64,000 bases of DNA from UMGS1387 sp045541355 (lineage in GTDB: Bacteria > Bacillota > Clostridia > Oscillospirales > CAG-382), in contig JAZQIW010000053.1 of the NCBI GenBank assembly GCA_045541355.1, positions 21,784-85,783 of the forward strand, given 5' to 3'. This document shows, piece after piece, positions 8,151 to 16,300 of this stretch. A program made the translations under genes and the position numbers. The notes beneath the pieces are model-generated. The model saw only the letters and a program-made list of their open reading frames with translations, was not told the origin of the DNA and ran no database searches. Each line of letters starts with the position of its first letter. Positions within the stretch are counted from its first letter, which is position 1.

Positions 8151-9239
8151 GTGTCAAAAGCATATTTGATTTTGGAAAACGGGAAAGTTTTTGAGGGCAC
8201 TTCAATCGGTAAGGTCGGCAAAACCATCGGTGAGGTTGTTTTCAATACAGGAATGGTTGGTTATCTTGAAACGCTTACAGATAAAAACAATCGCGGACAG
8301 ATAGTTGTACAAACATTTCCCATGATTGGAAATTACGGCGTTATTAATGAGGACTTCCAGAGCGAAAGTGCGACGGTAAACGGTTATGTTATACGTGAAA
8401 TGTGTGACAAGCCTTCCAACTTCAGATGCGAAGGCACGCTTTCTGATTATCTTGAAGGTCAGAACGTTACCGGTATTTGCGGTATAGATACAAGAGCCCT
8501 TACAAGAATACTCCGAGAGGAAGGCACAATGAACGGAATGATTTGCGACAGTGCAAATGTTACGGACGAACTGCTTAATGAGATTAAGTCCTTCAAAGTA
8601 GAAAGTCCCGTAAAGGCTGTCAGCCGCGAAAACACTGTCTTCACAACCCCCCTTGCAAAATCCAAGGTTGCCCTCTTTGATTTCGGAACAGGTAAGAGTG
8701 TAATTGACACCTTCCTGCACCTTAACTGTGACGTTCACCTCTTTAACTCCGAGAGCAAGGCTGAGGAAATTCTTAGCCTTGATGTTGACGGTGTCATTAT
8801 ATCCGACGGTCCGGGTGATCCCAAGGACAACATGGGCGCTGTCGAAGAAATAAAGAAGTTATTTGACAAAAAAATTCCGATGCTCGGCATAGGTCTCGGC
8901 CATCAGCTTATGGCACTTGCAAAGGGTGCCGACACCTTCAAGCTCCCCTACGGTCACAGAGGAGCAAGCGGTCCCTGTAAAAACCTTGAAACCGGCGTTC
9001 TCAGCATTATAACCCAGAATCATGGTTATTGTGTCTTAAGAGAATCTTTAACCGACAGTATGGCTGTTTCCTATGAAAATGCTAACGATAAAACGATTGA
9101 AGGCATTAAGTACACCGACTGCCCCGCTTTCTCGGTTCAGTTCAGACCTGATGCCGGCACATCCCCCACGGGCGAAAAATCACTATATACAGTTTTTACA
9201 GAACTTTGCAAGGAGGTAAACTTCAATGCCGTTAAATAA
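8151..9239 (+). CDS. carA: Carbamoyl phosphate synthase small subunit with lost glutaminase triad
   Basis: Small (amidotransferase) subunit of carbamoyl phosphate synthase, 362 residues, normal length. GTG start follows GGAGGTAAGG. The N-terminal CarA domain (about 1-150) is well conserved (VVFNTGMVGY, GIDTRALTR). The class I glutaminase domain follows, but the nucleophile motif normally GICLGHQ reads GIGLGHQ (Gly248, codon GGT at 8892-8894). The second motif, normally QFHPEA, reads QFRPDA (Arg332, Asp334). All three catalytic residues Cys-His-Glu are thus replaced, while glutamine-pocket neighbours (LGHQ, QNHGY) persist. It should be unable to hydrolyse glutamine, making the holoenzyme dependent on free ammonia; this is inference. 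It overlaps carB by 14 bases. Confidence 0.95.
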   Translation: MSKAYLILENGKVFEGTSIGKVGKTIGEVVFNTGMVGYLETLTDKNNRGQIVVQTFPMIGNYGVINEDFQSESATVNGYVIREMCDKPSNFRCEGTLSDYLEGQNVTGICGIDTRALTRILREEGTMNGMICDSANVTDELLNEIKSFKVESPVKAVSRENTVFTTPLAKSKVALFDFGTGKSVIDTFLHLNCDVHLFNSESKAEEILSLDVDGVIISDGPGDPKDNMGAVEEIKKLFDKKIPMLGIGLGHQLMALAKGADTFKLPYGHRGASGPCKNLETGVLSIITQNHGYCVLRESLTDSMAVSYENANDKTIEGIKYTDCPAFSVQFRPDAGTSPTGEKSLYTVFTELCKEVNFNAVK

Positions 9240-12200
9240 AGAATTAAAGCGAGTAATGGTTATCGGCTCAGGTCCTATTGTTATCGGACAGGCCGCCGAG
9301 TTTGACTATGCAGGCACACAGGCTTGCCGTGCTCTTAAAGAGGCGGGGCTTGAAGTTATTCTTGTGAACTCAAACCCTGCTACCATTATGACAGACAACA
9401 TAATGGCTGACAAAATCTACATCGAACCTCTCAATCTTGAAACGGTTAAGAGAATCATAGAAAAAGAACGTCCCGACAGCCTTCTTTCTTCGCTCGGCGG
9501 TCAGACCGGTCTTACTCTTTCCATGCAGCTTGCCAAGGAAGGCTTTCTTGACAAAATGGGTGTAAAGCTTCTCGGTGCAAAACCCGAAACCATTGACAAG
9601 GCTGAGGACAGACAGATGTTCAAGGACACCATGGAAGCCATAAATCAGCCCATAATCCCTTCAAAGGTTGTTACCGACCTTGAATCTGCTCTTCAGTTTG
9701 CAGACGAAATAGGCTACCCTGTAATTGTTCGTCCCGCTTTTACTCTCGGTGGAACAGGCGGTGGTATTGCAGAAAACGTAGAGGAGCTTACCGAAATCGG
9801 TACAAACGGTTTAAGACTCTCCCCTATTACCCAGATTCTTGTTGAAAAGTGTATCTCGGGTTGGAAGGAAATAGAATTTGAAGTAATCCGTGACAGCAAG
9901 GGCAATTCCATAACAGTTTGCTCAATGGAAAACTTTGATCCCGTCGGAGTTCATACAGGTGACTCCATTGTTGCAGCACCTGCCCTTACCCTTTCTTCAA
10001 GAGAATACGGTATGCTCAGAGATGCTGCCCTTAAAATTGTAAACGCGCTTGAAGTTGAAGGCGGATGTAACTGTCAATTTGCTCTCAAGCCCGACTCCTT
10101 TGAGTATGCGGTAATTGAAGTAAACCCCAGAGTTTCCCGTTCGTCGGCTCTTGCTTCAAAGGCAACCGGTTATCCCATCGCCAAGGTTGCAACAAAAATT
10201 GCAATCGGCTATACACTCGATGAAATTCAGAATGCAGTTACAGGAAAAACCGTTGCTTGCTTTGAGCCTACAATCGACTACGTTGTTGTAAAATTTCCCA
10301 AATGGCCCTTCGACAAGTTTGTTTATGCCAAGAGAAAGCTTGGTACGCAGATGAAGGCCACAGGTGAGGTTATGTCAATAGGTCAGTGCTTTGAGGAAGC
10401 ACTTATGAAGGCTGTAAGAGGTGCAGAAATCAAGCACATGAGTCTCAATCAGGACAATCTTGCAGACCTTTCGGATGATGAGCTTATGACTATTCTCAAG
10501 GATTGCACAGATGAGAGACTTTTCGTTCTCTATGAATTTTTGAAGAGAGGAAGATCGGTCGAGGAACTCAATGAAATTACAAAAATCGACCAATTTTTCC
10601 TTAACAAGCTTCTCAATATTCTTAACATGGAAAGAAAGCTCATGGAAGGAAAGCTCGATGATGAGCTTTATCTTGCCGCAAAGAAAATGGGCTTCCCCGA
10701 CAAGCACATTGAAAATCTCTCGGGTTGCACAATTCCCAACAAGAGATATGCTTCCTTTAAGATGGTTGATACCTGTGCGGCAGAATATTCTGCAGAAACT
10801 CCCTACTTCTACTCTTCCTTTGACGAAGAAAATGAAGCTGCTGAGTTCCTTGCGAACAAAAAGGACAAGAAAAAGACTATTATTGTATTCGGCTCAGGTC
10901 CTATAAGAATCGGTCAGGGTATTGAGTTTGACTATGCTTCCGTTCATTGTGTCCGCTCACTCAAGAAGCTTGGTTATGACGTAGTTATCGTAAACAACAA
11001 TCCCGAAACAGTATCCACCGACTTTGATACGGCAGACAGACTCTACTTTGAGCCACTTACCGATGAGGATGTAATGAGCATTCTCAAAACCGAAAAGCCT
11101 TACGGAGCAGTTGTTGCATTTGGCGGACAAACAGCCATTAAGCTGACAAGCTTCCTTGACAAGAACGGTATAAAGATTCTCGGTACAGGTGCCGAAAGCA
11201 TTGATGCTGCTGAGGATAGAAAAATATTTGATGCTCTTCTTGAGGAGCTCAACATCAAGCGCCCCGTAGGTGCTACGGTATTTACCGAAGATGAAGCTCT
11301 TATGGTTGCTGAGAAAATCGGATATCCCGTTCTCATGCGCCCCTCCTACGTTCTCGGCGGTCAGAACATGATTATCGCACAGAATCCTGATGATATCAAG
11401 GAATACATGAAGATTATCATCACCCATACCGACAGAAACCCAATACTTATTGACAAGTACCTTATGGGTCTTGAAATTGAAGTTGACGCAATATGCGACG
11501 GCGAAGATATTCTTATTCCCGGTATTATGGAGCATATAGAACGTACAGGCGTTCACTCCGGTGACTCGATTGCCATCTACCCTGCAAAAAGAATCAGTGA
11601 CAAGATGCGCGAGGAAGTTCTTGACTGCACAAAGAAGCTCGCGGTTGCCCTAAAAACACGCGGTCTTGTCAATATTCAGTATCTAATTAATGATGAACAG
11701 CTTTACGTAATTGAGGTAAATCCCCGTTCCTCAAGAACAATACCTTATATAAGCAAGGTTACGGGCATTCCCATGGTTGACCTTGCAACGAGAACCATGA
11801 TTGGTAAAGAGTCTGAGCCTGAAAAGACAGAAACGCTAAAGAGCATGGGCTTTGGAACAGGCATTTATCCCGACTCTCCCTATGTTGCAGTCAAGGTACC
11901 TGTATTCTCATTTGAAAAGCTCCACGGTGTTGACAGCATGCTCGGTCCTGAAATGAAGTCTACGGGCGAAGTTCTCGGTATTGCAAGCACAATCAAGGAA
12001 GCAATCTGTAAAGGTCTTATTGCCGCCGGTTATAAGATGAACCACAAAAAAGGCGGAGTTCTTATAACCGTAAGAAACAGCGACAAACACGAAATTGTTG
12101 ACGTTGCTGAAAAGTTCCACGAGCTTGGATTTACAATCTATGCCTCAGACGGAACAGGCAAGGTTATTCGTAATGCAGATGTTCCCGTTGAAATTGTAGA

Positions 12201-13290
12201 AACAAGCGATGAACGTCTTGCACTTATGGACAGCGGTGCTGTTGACTATGTAATTTCAACATCCGACCATGGCCGTATACCCACACGAAACAGCGTAATA
12301 CTCAGACGTAAGGCAATAGAGAGAAGTATCCCATGTCTTACAGCCATTGATACTGCTCATGCAGTTGCCGACAGCCTTATTTCAAGATATACTGCTGTTT
12401 CAACAGAGCTTGTAAACATCAATGACATGAGAACAGAAAAGGAAAAGCTCTTCTTCACAAAGATGCAGGGCTCAGGCAACGACTATATCTACTTCAACTG
12501 CTTTGACCAGAAGATAAACAATCCCGAAGGTCTTGCCGTTATGCTTTCCAATCGTCATTTCGGTATCGGCGGTGACGGTGTAGTTCTTATTTGTCCCTCC
12601 GAGGTTGCCGATGCAAAAATGAAAATCTACAACAAAGACGGCACCCACGGTATGACAAGCGGCAACGCACTCAGATGTGTAGGTAAATATCTCTATGACA
12701 ATAAAATGGTCGATAACAAATCAATTACCATTGAAACATCTGTCGGTGTCAAGGCTGTTGAGCTTGAAGTAAAGCAGGGTGTTGTACAGTCGGCGACAGT
12801 TGACATGGGCAAGGCAAACCTCGATCCCAAGAGCCTTCCCGTTCTTATAAATGAAGAAAGAATTGTGGCATATCCGATACAGGTTGGATACAAGCCTTAC
12901 AGAATTACATGTCTTTCAATCGGTAATCCTCACTGCGTTGTATTCTTCGGTGCCGATGAGAGCCTTGAAAACCTCGATGTTGCAACAATAGGTCCGATGT
13001 TTGAAAGTAACGACATCTTCCCCGAAAGAGTAAATACAGAGTTTGTTAAGGTTCTTAATGACCACACCTTGAAGATGCGCGTATGGGAAAGAGGAAACGG
13101 TGAAACCATGGCCTGCGGAACAGGTGCTTGTGCTGCTGCCGTTGCCGCTTGTCTTTGCGGTTACTGCAAAAAGAATACAGACATCACAGTAAAGCTCAAG
13201 GGCGGAGATCTTATTATTAGATACACCGACGATGCAGTATTCCTCTCGGGTAATGCGGACATCTCCTTTACAGGTGAAGTAATTATTTAG
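9226..13290 (+). CDS. carB: Fusion of carbamoyl phosphate synthase large subunit and diaminopimelate epimerase
   Basis: One uninterrupted 1354-residue frame. Residues 1 to about 1066 are a complete CarB: first ATP-grasp half (FGSGPI-like IGSGPIVIGQAAEFDY, VRPAFTLGGTGGG), oligomerisation region (about 400-545), second ATP-grasp half from about 545 (RPSYVLGG) and C-terminal allosteric domain (about 938-1066). From about residue 1070 a full DapF follows (FTKMQGSGNDY, GIGGDGVV, ERGNGETMACGTGAC), of usual length (about 280). DapF interconverts LL- and meso-diaminopimelate with two Cys; here the second is Cys1297 but the first, in the CGNxxRC motif, is Ser1145 (AGC at 12658-12660). The internal Met1068 (12427) has no Shine-Dalgarno site, so separate DapF synthesis is unlikely. 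Good ribosome site AGGAGG before ATG 9226. Confidence 0.95.
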   Translation: MPLNKELKRVMVIGSGPIVIGQAAEFDYAGTQACRALKEAGLEVILVNSNPATIMTDNIMADKIYIEPLNLETVKRIIEKERPDSLLSSLGGQTGLTLSMQLAKEGFLDKMGVKLLGAKPETIDKAEDRQMFKDTMEAINQPIIPSKVVTDLESALQFADEIGYPVIVRPAFTLGGTGGGIAENVEELTEIGTNGLRLSPITQILVEKCISGWKEIEFEVIRDSKGNSITVCSMENFDPVGVHTGDSIVAAPALTLSSREYGMLRDAALKIVNALEVEGGCNCQFALKPDSFEYAVIEVNPRVSRSSALASKATGYPIAKVATKIAIGYTLDEIQNAVTGKTVACFEPTIDYVVVKFPKWPFDKFVYAKRKLGTQMKATGEVMSIGQCFEEALMKAVRGAEIKHMSLNQDNLADLSDDELMTILKDCTDERLFVLYEFLKRGRSVEELNEITKIDQFFLNKLLNILNMERKLMEGKLDDELYLAAKKMGFPDKHIENLSGCTIPNKRYASFKMVDTCAAEYSAETPYFYSSFDEENEAAEFLANKKDKKKTIIVFGSGPIRIGQGIEFDYASVHCVRSLKKLGYDVVIVNNNPETVSTDFDTADRLYFEPLTDEDVMSILKTEKPYGAVVAFGGQTAIKLTSFLDKNGIKILGTGAESIDAAEDRKIFDALLEELNIKRPVGATVFTEDEALMVAEKIGYPVLMRPSYVLGGQNMIIAQNPDDIKEYMKIIITHTDRNPILIDKYLMGLEIEVDAICDGEDILIPGIMEHIERTGVHSGDSIAIYPAKRISDKMREEVLDCTKKLAVALKTRGLVNIQYLINDEQLYVIEVNPRSSRTIPYISKVTGIPMVDLATRTMIGKESEPEKTETLKSMGFGTGIYPDSPYVAVKVPVFSFEKLHGVDSMLGPEMKSTGEVLGIASTIKEAICKGLIAAGYKMNHKKGGVLITVRNSDKHEIVDVAEKFHELGFTIYASDGTGKVIRNADVPVEIVETSDERLALMDSGAVDYVISTSDHGRIPTRNSVILRRKAIERSIPCLTAIDTAHAVADSLISRYTAVSTELVNINDMRTEKEKLFFTKMQGSGNDYIYFNCFDQKINNPEGLAVMLSNRHFGIGGDGVVLICPSEVADAKMKIYNKDGTHGMTSGNALRCVGKYLYDNKMVDNKSITIETSVGVKAVELEVKQGVVQSATVDMGKANLDPKSLPVLINEERIVAYPIQVGYKPYRITCLSIGNPHCVVFFGADESLENLDVATIGPMFESNDIFPERVNTEFVKVLNDHTLKMRVWERGNGETMACGTGACAAAVAACLCGYCKKNTDITVKLKGGDLIIRYTDDAVFLSGNADISFTGEVII

Positions 13291-13323
13291 TTTTCAAAAT
13301 CAGTTAACAATTAAAAATCTATT

Positions 13324-13385
13324 CCGTGTACCATACTTGGAGCTTTGTCCTACGGCAAGTTTCAGCGTGGTACACGGTTATTTTT
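13324..13385 (+). terminator. Terminator after carA-carB-dapF
   Basis: Ten-base-pair perfect stem CCGTGTACCA/TGGTACACGG (13324-13333 with 13368-13377), an inner ACTTG/CAAGT pairing in the loop, then TTATTTTTATT. It closes the carA operon. Confidence 0.88.
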
Positions 13386-13395
13386 ATTATTATAT

Positions 13396-13424
13396 TTGTT
13401 CACATAAAGTTAATAGCATACAGT
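13396..13424 (+). promoter_or_regulatory. Probable sigma-A promoter of the potABCD operon
   Basis: TTGTTC (13396-13401), 17 bases, TACAGT (13419-13424). Moderate match to consensus; leaves a leader of about 150 nt before potA. Confidence 0.5.
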
Positions 13425-13523
13425 AGATTTTTGTCGATAAAATTTGTATTATTATCGTAATCATTGTAGTGTGGGGTTTTGCTTAAATCTTGATGTTGCA
13501 CAAAGCAAAATGCACTGCAATAT

Positions 13524-13581
13524 GCCGTGGTTCTACGGCAGAAAATGTACCGCACAGCAACACGGTACGGAGGTGCTAAGA
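13524..13581 (+). promoter_or_regulatory. Structured 5' leader of potA
   Basis: Two consecutive hairpins: GCCGT/ACGGC (13524-13528 with 13535-13539) and GTACCG/CGGTAC (13547-13552 with 13563-13568). The second ends directly against the potA Shine-Dalgarno site GGAGGTG. No T-run follows, so any control would act on translation start. It matches no riboswitch class I recognise. Confidence 0.4.
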
Positions 13582-14685
13582 TTGGAAAAAAGTGTTATTG
13601 TCAGACTTGAGGATGTTGTTGTAAGATATGATGATGAAACCATCCTCAAAAAGATTAACCTTGACATTCATGACAAGGAATTTATTACTTTACTTGGTCC
13701 TTCGGGATGCGGAAAAACAACAACCCTCCGAATAATCGGCGGATTTATGGATCCTACCGAGGGAAGCATTTACTTTGACGGAAAGAAAATCAACGGCGTT
13801 CCGCCATTTAAACGACAGGTAAATACTGTTTTCCAAAAGTATGCTCTTTTCCAACACTTAAATGTATATGAAAATATTGCATTCGGTCTCAGACTGAAAA
13901 AGACTCCCGAAAATGAAATCCACAAGAGAGTTATGGAAATGCTTGAGCTTGTTAACCTGAAGGGTTACGGCGCAAGACGAGTTGATTACCTTTCGGGCGG
14001 TCAGCAGCAGAGAGTCGCAATTGCACGTGCTTTGATTAATCATCCGAGAATGCTGCTTCTTGACGAGCCATTAGGTGCTCTTGACTTAAAGCTCAGAAAA
14101 GAAATGCAGATTGAGCTTAAGAAAATACAGCAGCAGCTTGGAATTACCTTTATATATGTAACCCACGATCAGGAAGAAGCTCTTACAATGTCTGACCGTA
14201 TTGTTGTCATGAACGGCGGTGTTATCGACCAGATCGGAACTCCACAGGATATTTACAACGAACCCGTCAATCCTTTTGTTGCAAAATTCATCGGCGAAAG
14301 CAATATCGTTGCAGGCCTTATGCACGATGATTTTGACGTCGAATTTGCAAACCAGAGATTTGTCTGCGTTGACAAGGGCTTTGGCAAGATGACACCGGTT
14401 GATGTTGTAATACGCCCCGAGGACATTAAATTCGGTCCTACCGGCGACAACACAATTGACGGCACCGTTGAAACCGTTACCTTCAAGGGCGTTCACTACG
14501 AAATTATAGTTGACGTATTCGGTACAAAGTGGAAAATTCATTCCACAAAATCCGCCGAGCCCGGTGCCTTTATCGGTATGAGCCTCAATCCCGAGGACAT
14601 TCACATCATGCACAAGAGCGATGCTCAGGGTATCTCCTTTAGTGCAGCACAGGATGAGGGTGGCGACAATGAAAACAAATTATAA
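13582..14685 (+). CDS. potA: Spermidine/putrescine ABC transporter ATP-binding protein
   Basis: ATPase of a polyamine importer, 367 residues. It has Walker A GPSGCGKTT, signature LSGGQQQR, Walker B LLLDEPLGALD, H-loop THDQEEA, and a C-terminal regulatory TOBE-type domain (about 240-367, with VVIRPEDIKF). TTG at 13582, eight bases after GGAGGTG, is chosen as start; the frame stays open 46 codons upstream to 13444, but that part would cover the leader hairpins and gives no PotA-like sequence. It overlaps potB by 17 bases. The order potA-B-C-D is the classic polyamine operon. Confidence 0.93.
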   Translation: MEKSVIVRLEDVVVRYDDETILKKINLDIHDKEFITLLGPSGCGKTTTLRIIGGFMDPTEGSIYFDGKKINGVPPFKRQVNTVFQKYALFQHLNVYENIAFGLRLKKTPENEIHKRVMEMLELVNLKGYGARRVDYLSGGQQQRVAIARALINHPRMLLLDEPLGALDLKLRKEMQIELKKIQQQLGITFIYVTHDQEEALTMSDRIVVMNGGVIDQIGTPQDIYNEPVNPFVAKFIGESNIVAGLMHDDFDVEFANQRFVCVDKGFGKMTPVDVVIRPEDIKFGPTGDNTIDGTVETVTFKGVHYEIIVDVFGTKWKIHSTKSAEPGAFIGMSLNPEDIHIMHKSDAQGISFSAAQDEGGDNENKL

Positions 14686-15487
14686 GGCAGCTTTTCCCTA
14701 TATTCTATGGGTATTATTCTTTACAGTTATCCCCTTTATTCTTGTAATTTACTATGCAGCCACATCTAAGGATGGAGGAAGTATTACCTTAGAAAACATT
14801 ACAAATGCAAGTAAGTATTTTCCAGTTCTTATCCGCTCTGTTTATCTTGCAGTAATTGCTACTGCTGTTTGTCTTGTAATTGCATATCCATTGGCTTTTA
14901 CGATGTCAAGAAGTTCAAAGAGTACTCAGCGAGTAATACTTCTTCTTGTAATGCTCCCCATGTGGATGAATTTTCTTCTAAGAACATATGCATGGATTAC
15001 TATCCTTGACAACAACGGTCTTATCAATTCATTTTTAAGCGATATTGGACTTCCGAAGGTCCAGCTTATCAACAACAGCGGTGCGGTAGTGCTTGGCATG
15101 GTTTACAACTATCTTCCGTTTATGATAACACCGCTTTACTCGATAATGACCAAGATTGACAAAAGTGTCATTGAGGCATCGCAGGATCTTGGATGTAATT
15201 CGCTTCAGGTTATCACAAAAACTGTTTTGCCGCTTAGTTTTCCCGGTATTCTTACAGGTATTACTGTGACATTTGTTCCTGCGGTAAGTACTTTTGTAAT
15301 TTCGGGTCTTCTCGGCGGAAGCAACTGTTTCCTCATAGGCGACCTTATTCAGCAGCAATTCCTCGGAAACGAATACAACCTCAATTACGGTGCCGCAACT
15401 TCTTTAATGCTTATGGTTGTGGTATTTATCAGCATGGGTATATTCAATTCCTTCGACAACGATGAAATGGAGGACTCAATGATATGA
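14669..15487 (+). CDS. potB: Spermidine/putrescine ABC transporter permease
   Basis: Inner permease subunit, 272 residues with six predicted membrane helices; helix 1 covers about residues 8-28. The EAA-type loop is seen in SVIEASQDLGCNSLQVITK, which contacts the ATPase. ATG 14669 follows GAGGGTGG and gives the usual N-terminus; an upstream in-frame start at 14621 lies in potA without a ribosome site. It overlaps potA (17 bases) and potC (4 bases, ATGA), showing translational coupling through the operon. Confidence 0.92.
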   Translation: MKTNYKAAFPYILWVLFFTVIPFILVIYYAATSKDGGSITLENITNASKYFPVLIRSVYLAVIATAVCLVIAYPLAFTMSRSSKSTQRVILLLVMLPMWMNFLLRTYAWITILDNNGLINSFLSDIGLPKVQLINNSGAVVLGMVYNYLPFMITPLYSIMTKIDKSVIEASQDLGCNSLQVITKTVLPLSFPGILTGITVTFVPAVSTFVISGLLGGSNCFLIGDLIQQQFLGNEYNLNYGAATSLMLMVVVFISMGIFNSFDNDEMEDSMI

Positions 15488-16287
15488 AAAAGTTCCTCTC
15501 AAAGTTCTACGTTGCCCTCGTTTTTGCTTTTCTTTACCTTCCCATACTCGTTCTCATTGTTTTTTCCTTTAATGAAACAAAGGGTACTGTATGGACAGGA
15601 TTCTCCTTTAAATGGTACAAAGAGCTTATTAATAACGAGCTGATTATTTCATCGCTTGCCAACACGCTCATTATCGCAGTTATTGCATCTATATGCTCGG
15701 CTGTACTTGGTACTGCTGCGGCTTTCGGTATGCACAACATGAAAAAGCTTCCCAAGAGTATATTAAAGAATGCCACATACCTCCAGAACCTTAACCCCGA
15801 AATTGTTACGGGTATTTCTCTGATGCTGCTGTTTACATTCTTTAAGCTTACTCCGGGATATCTTACGTTGATACTTGCTCATATTACGTTTTGCGTTCCG
15901 ACGGTAGTACTAAACGTATTACCTAAGCTAAGGCAAATGAACGTAAATCTCTATGAGGCGGCTCTCGACCTTGGCTGTAACAGGCGTCAGGCGTTTTTTA
16001 AGGCTGTAATGCCTGAGATAATGCCCGGTATTGTCACAGGTACTCTTATGGCTCTCACCTACTCTATTGATGACTTTGTTATCAGTTATTTTACAGCAGG
16101 TCCCGATTCTCAGACACTGCCGGTTACAATTTACTCAATGACTAAAAAGAGAATAAGTCCCGAAATAAATGCACTGTCTACAATTCTTTTTGTTGTGGTG
16201 CTGGCAATTCTCATTATCGTAAACGTAATCAGCGCAAAAAAAGAAAAAGAGGATGCCCGCAAGGCTTCTGCTTTTTCCGGTAAATAG
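15484..16287 (+). CDS. potC: Spermidine/putrescine ABC transporter permease
   Basis: Second permease subunit, 267 residues, six helices; the N-terminal helix (FYVALVFAFLYLPILVLIVFS) is followed by the PotC-typical FSFNETKGT segment. EAA loop: LYEAALDLGCNRRQAFFKAV. It pairs with PotB to form the channel. Its start ATG overlaps the potB stop, and its stop lies 13 bases before the PotD start. Confidence 0.92.
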   Translation: MKKFLSKFYVALVFAFLYLPILVLIVFSFNETKGTVWTGFSFKWYKELINNELIISSLANTLIIAVIASICSAVLGTAAAFGMHNMKKLPKSILKNATYLQNLNPEIVTGISLMLLFTFFKLTPGYLTLILAHITFCVPTVVLNVLPKLRQMNVNLYEAALDLGCNRRQAFFKAVMPEIMPGIVTGTLMALTYSIDDFVISYFTAGPDSQTLPVTIYSMTKKRISPEINALSTILFVVVLAILIIVNVISAKKEKEDARKASAFSGK

Positions 16288-16300
16288 CGGAGGTGTAAAA

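Noticed and set aside
10957..11556. Open frame of about 200 codons opposite carB
   Set aside because: Antisense to the second ATP-grasp half of CarB; no ribosome site and no recognisable domain.
13444..13581. Possible N-terminal extension of PotA
   Set aside because: The frame is open, but it has no ribosome site, covers two leader hairpins and gives Cys/His-rich sequence unlike PotA. The TTG at 13582 has a perfect site.
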